Assembly: GCA_021819605.1 (NCBI GenBank)
Contig: JAKAQT010000087.1
Span: forward strand, 1 to 6,582
Length of the DNA: 6,582 bases
Origin: Thermoplasmata archaeon
GTDB taxonomy: Archaea > Thermoplasmatota > Thermoplasmata > Thermoplasmatales > Thermoplasmataceae
Direction: 5' to 3'
A program made the position numbers and the translations under genes. The notes under the pieces were generated by a model. That model saw only the letters and a list, made by a program, of their open reading frames with translations. It searched no databases and was not told the DNA's origin. How positions within the stretch are numbered: the first letter of the stretch is position 1; every line of letters begins with the position of its first letter. Below, one piece after another: positions 5,591 through 6,582 of the stretch.

Positions 5591-5961
5591 TGTGAAGTAC
5601 CCCTTTTCTGGGTTTCCTCCTGATATCTCTGCTGAATCAGGGTCTCAAGCTCCTTGTACTTATCTTCCAAGGCTTTCTGCTGCTTCTCCAGAGTCTTGAT
5701 ACGTATCTCACTGAGTTCCTTCTGTTCCGAAAGATCATCAACGAGCTTCTGCTTGTCCTCTACCCTGTAAAGGATGTTCCCAACACTTTTGTAAACAGGT
5801 GTATCTGTGCCTATTGACTGGAGTTCCTTCAGTGTTTTGTCTATTTCCTTTATCCTGAGATCCAGCTGGTATTTCTGTGTGGCAACCTGTTCTATCTGTG
5901 TCTCAAGTTGCTGTGCCTGCTTTAGCTGATTCTGGATGTATTGACTTAAATTCGGTTCCAT
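5587..5961 (-). CDS. pfdB: Prefoldin beta subunit (GimC)
   Basis: A 124-residue subunit of the archaeal prefoldin hexamer (two alpha, four beta), a cytosolic holdase that passes unfolded proteins to the thermosome. It shows the expected layout: an N-terminal coiled coil at about 5-47, rich in Gln, Glu, Leu and Lys; a beta-hairpin region around 50-70 with TPVYKSVGNILYR (54-66); and a second coiled coil at about 70-115. Length fits the beta family and is shorter than alpha subunits. The ATG shares its A with the pcc1 stop (TAATG), with a perfect GGAGGT 9 nt upstream. Pairing with pcc1 is a recurrent archaeal gene order. Confidence 0.93.
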   Translation of the reverse strand: MEPNLSQYIQNQLKQAQQLETQIEQVATQKYQLDLRIKEIDKTLKELQSIGTDTPVYKSVGNILYRVEDKQKLVDDLSEQKELSEIRIKTLEKQQKALEDKYKELETLIQQRYQEETQKRGTSQ

Positions 5962-6209
5962 TAACTTACTACCTCCATAACTTCCCTAACTACCTTGAAC
6001 CATCTTGATATGGATCCAAGAGCCGCCCTTAGTGCAACTGTATCAGGAGACCGTATATAAATATAGAAACTTTCATTGTCTTCCTCCAGCCATGTCTTGG
6101 AACGGCCCACATGTGTGTCCAGATCAGGTCGTATTGCCTGAATGTAGTCTGAATATTTCTCTCGTTCAAGAACTATTCTAATCTGGAAAGAGGATTGCCC
6201 ATTTGCCAT
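5961..6209 (-). CDS. pcc1: KEOPS complex subunit Pcc1
   Basis: An 82-residue protein of the Pcc1 family (COG2892), the small dimerising subunit of KEOPS, which makes the universal t6A modification of tRNAs that read ANN codons. Two strands (about 8-15 and 46-53) precede the family signature SPDTVALRAALGSISRW (54-70), a helix close to the usual LRAxxNS pattern, with Gly65 in place of the common Asn. Length is normal for archaea. The ATG at 6209 has no Shine-Dalgarno sequence, as first gene of a probably leaderless operon, and the stop overlaps the prefoldin start by one base. Confidence 0.88.
   Translation of the reverse strand: MANGQSSFQIRIVLEREKYSDYIQAIRPDLDTHVGRSKTWLEEDNESFYIYIRSPDTVALRAALGSISRWFKVVREVMEVVS
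5971..5976 (-). promoter_or_regulatory. Strong ribosome binding site of prefoldin beta, inside pcc1
   Basis: On the minus strand GGAGGT stands 9 nt before the prefoldin ATG at 5961. It is a full anti-Shine-Dalgarno match and confirms that start. Confidence 0.6.
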
Positions 6210-6234
6210 ATCTGAAGTTTTCTATGCTAAAGAT

Positions 6235-6244
6235 CGTATTAAGG
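6235..6244 (-). promoter_or_regulatory. Possible promoter of the pcc1-pfdB-mptA operon
   Basis: The minus-strand CCTTAATACG is the best TATA-like element upstream of pcc1, centred about 30 nt before the ATG. Transcription would then start within a few bases of the start codon. The match is weak. Confidence 0.3.
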
Positions 6245-6313
6245 ATTTTCAGGGGACTTACAAAACTTCATTTTTGGGCAGCTTCTCCAATAGCACCTAA
6301 GCCACTCAGCCTG

Positions 6314-6398
6314 ATTGCTCGCGCGGGGAGTCGGATTATCTACTTTTCCAGATTCTCAGAGTGATAACTTAAACTAAATTTGCTGGCGATCGAGCAAT
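6314..6398. repeat. Nested inverted repeat, possible structured RNA
   Basis: ATTGCTCG-CGC (6314-6324) can pair with GCG-at-CGAGCAAT (6386-6398): 11 base pairs with a two-base bulge. Inside it, TTATCtAC (6336-6343) can pair with GTGATAA (6361-6367): 7 base pairs with a one-base bulge. The two stems are nested, as in a folded RNA. No flanking target-site duplication was seen, so a miniature transposon is not supported. The transcribed strand is unknown. Confidence 0.35.
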
Positions 6399-6401
6399 AA
6401 A

Positions 6402-6575
6402 ATGCACTCTATCAAAGCTGGATTCCTCATAAAACATTGGCCCTGTCATCATTCCTACGGCCACCGATTTGTTGTTATTTACTCTCCAAGAACGAAGAGC
6501 GCCAAAAAACAGTTGTTATGGGATGGAAACTTTCAAATTCAACGCTGTATTGAGGAGAACGGGCCCGTGGCCTAG
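6402..6575 (+). pseudogene. Short ORF, possibly a remnant of a transposase-like gene
   Basis: A 57-codon ORF whose final codons run into the tRNA gene, so at least its end is not a natural terminus. The stretch YGHRFVVIYSPRTKSAKKQ (20-38) recalls a strand-plus-basic-helix segment common in DDE transposases of the IS1634/IS4 type. There is no Shine-Dalgarno sequence and the composition is Cys- and His-rich, unlike its neighbours. It may equally be a chance ORF. Confidence 0.2.
6526..6538 (+). promoter_or_regulatory. Probable tRNA promoter
   Basis: GAAAC followed by TTTCAAAT (6531-6538) forms a BRE/TATA-like pair centred about 27 nt upstream of the mature tRNA 5' end at 6561, the usual archaeal spacing. 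Confidence 0.45.
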
Positions 6576-6582
6576 TATGGAT
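6561..6582 (+). tRNA. 5' part of a tRNA, probably tRNA-Arg (cut by window edge)
   Basis: GGGCCCG forms the 5' acceptor strand, TG occupies positions 8-9, and GCCT-AGTATGGAT reads as the 5' D-stem and D-loop with the conserved AG and GG. The anticodon lies beyond the window. Arginine is suggested because archaeal tRNA-Arg often begins this way; the isotype is therefore tentative. Confidence 0.65.

Larger units (their letters stand above)
6210..6560. other. 351-bp stretch without a convincing gene
   Basis: It holds the probable pcc1 promoter near 6240, a nested inverted repeat at 6314-6398, a short plus-strand ORF that may be a decayed gene (6402-6575), and the likely tRNA promoter near 6531. 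A second small ORF (6224-6364, 46 codons) has no ribosome binding site or family resemblance. I see no T-run terminator, riboswitch or CRISPR repeat here. Confidence 0.5.

Noticed and set aside
6285..6330. Minus-strand GGCTGAGTGGCTTAGG resembling a tRNA-Leu/Ser D-arm
   Set aside because: No acceptor stem, anticodon arm or GGTTCGAATCC-type T-arm follows at the right distance.
6224..6364. 46-codon plus-strand ORF upstream of the inverted repeat
   Set aside because: It has no ribosome binding site, overlaps the probable pcc1 promoter, and shows no recognisable motif.
6446..6452. ATGATGA on the minus strand resembling a C box of a C/D guide RNA
   Set aside because: No D' or D box (CTGA) occurs at suitable spacing.

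Overview
The window is archaeal and most probably from a member of Thermoplasmata (Thermoplasma/Ferroplasma-like Euryarchaeota). Directly visible support is an archaeal-type riboflavin synthase (RibC), the archaeal FAD synthetase RibL, a MptA-type GTP cyclohydrolase, prefoldin beta, the KEOPS subunit Pcc1, and an A+T-rich TATA box about 24 nt before the ribB start codon, which implies a leaderless mRNA. The class-level assignment is inference; no rRNA or species marker is present.

Layout. (1) 1-261, minus: N-terminal part of an unrecognised small membrane protein, cut by the window edge. (2) 364-1518, plus: SAMHD1-like HD-domain phosphohydrolase, convergent with (3) 1526-1984, minus: a RimI/Ard1-type GNAT N-acetyltransferase with a GTG start. 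(4) 1985-2085: divergent control region with a strong 24-bp imperfect palindrome between two putative promoters. (5) 2086-4711, plus: a tightly packed riboflavin/flavin operon, ribB-ribL-ribC-ribH, followed by a metallo-beta-lactamase-fold hydrolase. Junctions overlap by 32, 4 and 4 nt, and the one gap is 14 nt. (6) 4685-6209, minus: an operon read as pcc1 - prefoldin beta - mptA, with 1-nt and 4-nt overlaps; its last gene overlaps the metallohydrolase tail to tail by 27 bp. (7) 6210-6560: a 351-bp non-coding stretch with an unexplained nested inverted repeat and a possible decayed ORF. (8) 6561-6582: the 5' end of a tRNA gene, probably tRNA-Arg, cut by the window edge.

How the genes fit together. 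RibB makes the four-carbon unit (3,4-dihydroxy-2-butanone 4-phosphate). RibH joins it to 5-amino-6-ribitylaminouracil to give lumazine, RibC dismutates lumazine to riboflavin, and RibL adenylylates FMN to FAD. The early GTP-derived steps (ArfA/ArfB/ArfC), the pathway phosphatase and riboflavin kinase are not in the window. The MBL-fold hydrolase translationally coupled to ribH is therefore a candidate for an unassigned hydrolytic step. MptA, in the facing operon, consumes the same precursor, GTP, for pterin synthesis.

The most interesting items are the palindromic operator candidate before ribB, the metallohydrolase embedded in the flavin operon, the cysteine-poor RibL, and the structured intergenic repeat next to the tRNA.
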